Positions 6,280-6,293 of a DNA stretch of 6,293 nt are shown in pieces. Both the position numbers and the translations under genes were made by a program. Source of the stretch: Acidimicrobiia bacterium (lineage in GTDB: Bacteria > Actinomycetota > Acidimicrobiia > IMCC26256 > JAENVU01). The notes below the pieces were generated by a model. That model did no database searches and was not told the origin of the DNA. It was given only the letters and a program-made list of their open reading frames with translations. Every line of letters starts with the position of its first letter. Positions within the stretch are counted from its first letter, which is position 1. The stretch lies in assembly GCA_017882945.1 (NCBI GenBank), contig JADGON010000377.1:1-6293 (forward strand). Reading direction: 5' to 3'.

Positions 6280-6293
6280 GGTCCGCGAGGTCC

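Noticed and set aside
1..6293. Search for a novel system, CRISPR array, mobile element, tRNA, riboswitch or defence gene
   Set aside because: The minus strand is coding almost without interruption for well-known tetrapyrrole enzymes and Rex. No repeats, integrase or transposase motifs or structured RNA regions were seen.

Overview
The window is one tightly packed stretch of seven genes, all on the minus strand, read from the right edge (6293) to the left edge (1). It carries a redox regulator followed by the early, shared part of tetrapyrrole (heme, siroheme, corrinoid) biosynthesis. In transcription order: rex (NADH-sensing repressor), a precorrin-2 dehydrogenase (siroheme branch), hemA (glutamyl-tRNA reductase), hemC (hydroxymethylbilane synthase), a cobA-hemD fusion (uroporphyrinogen-III methyltransferase plus uroporphyrinogen-III synthase), hemB (porphobilinogen synthase), and the first 87 codons of hemL (glutamate-1-semialdehyde aminomutase), which runs off the left edge.

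The sequence is very GC-rich by eye and five of the seven genes start with GTG. Rex placed directly ahead of hemA-hemC-hemD, a fused SUMT/HemD and a HemB with a C-x-D...C metal site all resemble known actinobacterial arrangements. I infer a high-GC actinobacterium, perhaps from a deep lineage such as Acidimicrobiia. The class is a guess; the phylum is more likely than not.

Almost no DNA is non-coding. Adjacent genes overlap by 4 nt (GTGA or ATGA) at rex/dehydrogenase, hemA/hemC, hemC/cobA-hemD and hemB/hemL, and by 10 nt at dehydrogenase/hemA. The only gap is 9 nt between cobA-hemD and hemB. There is no room for an internal terminator, tRNA or mobile element, so the genes are probably one transcript with coupled translation, driven by a promoter to the right of the window.

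Together the enzymes convert glutamyl-tRNA to uroporphyrinogen III: HemA and HemL make 5-aminolevulinate, HemB makes porphobilinogen, HemC the linear tetrapyrrole and HemD closes the ring. The CobA half then diverts uroporphyrinogen III to precorrin-2, and the dehydrogenase oxidises it to sirohydrochlorin. Rex would tie this to the cellular NADH/NAD+ ratio. I found no unknown system here. The mildly notable points are the siroheme gene inserted between rex and hemA, the unresolved chelatase step, the HemB metal site and the single gapped junction.
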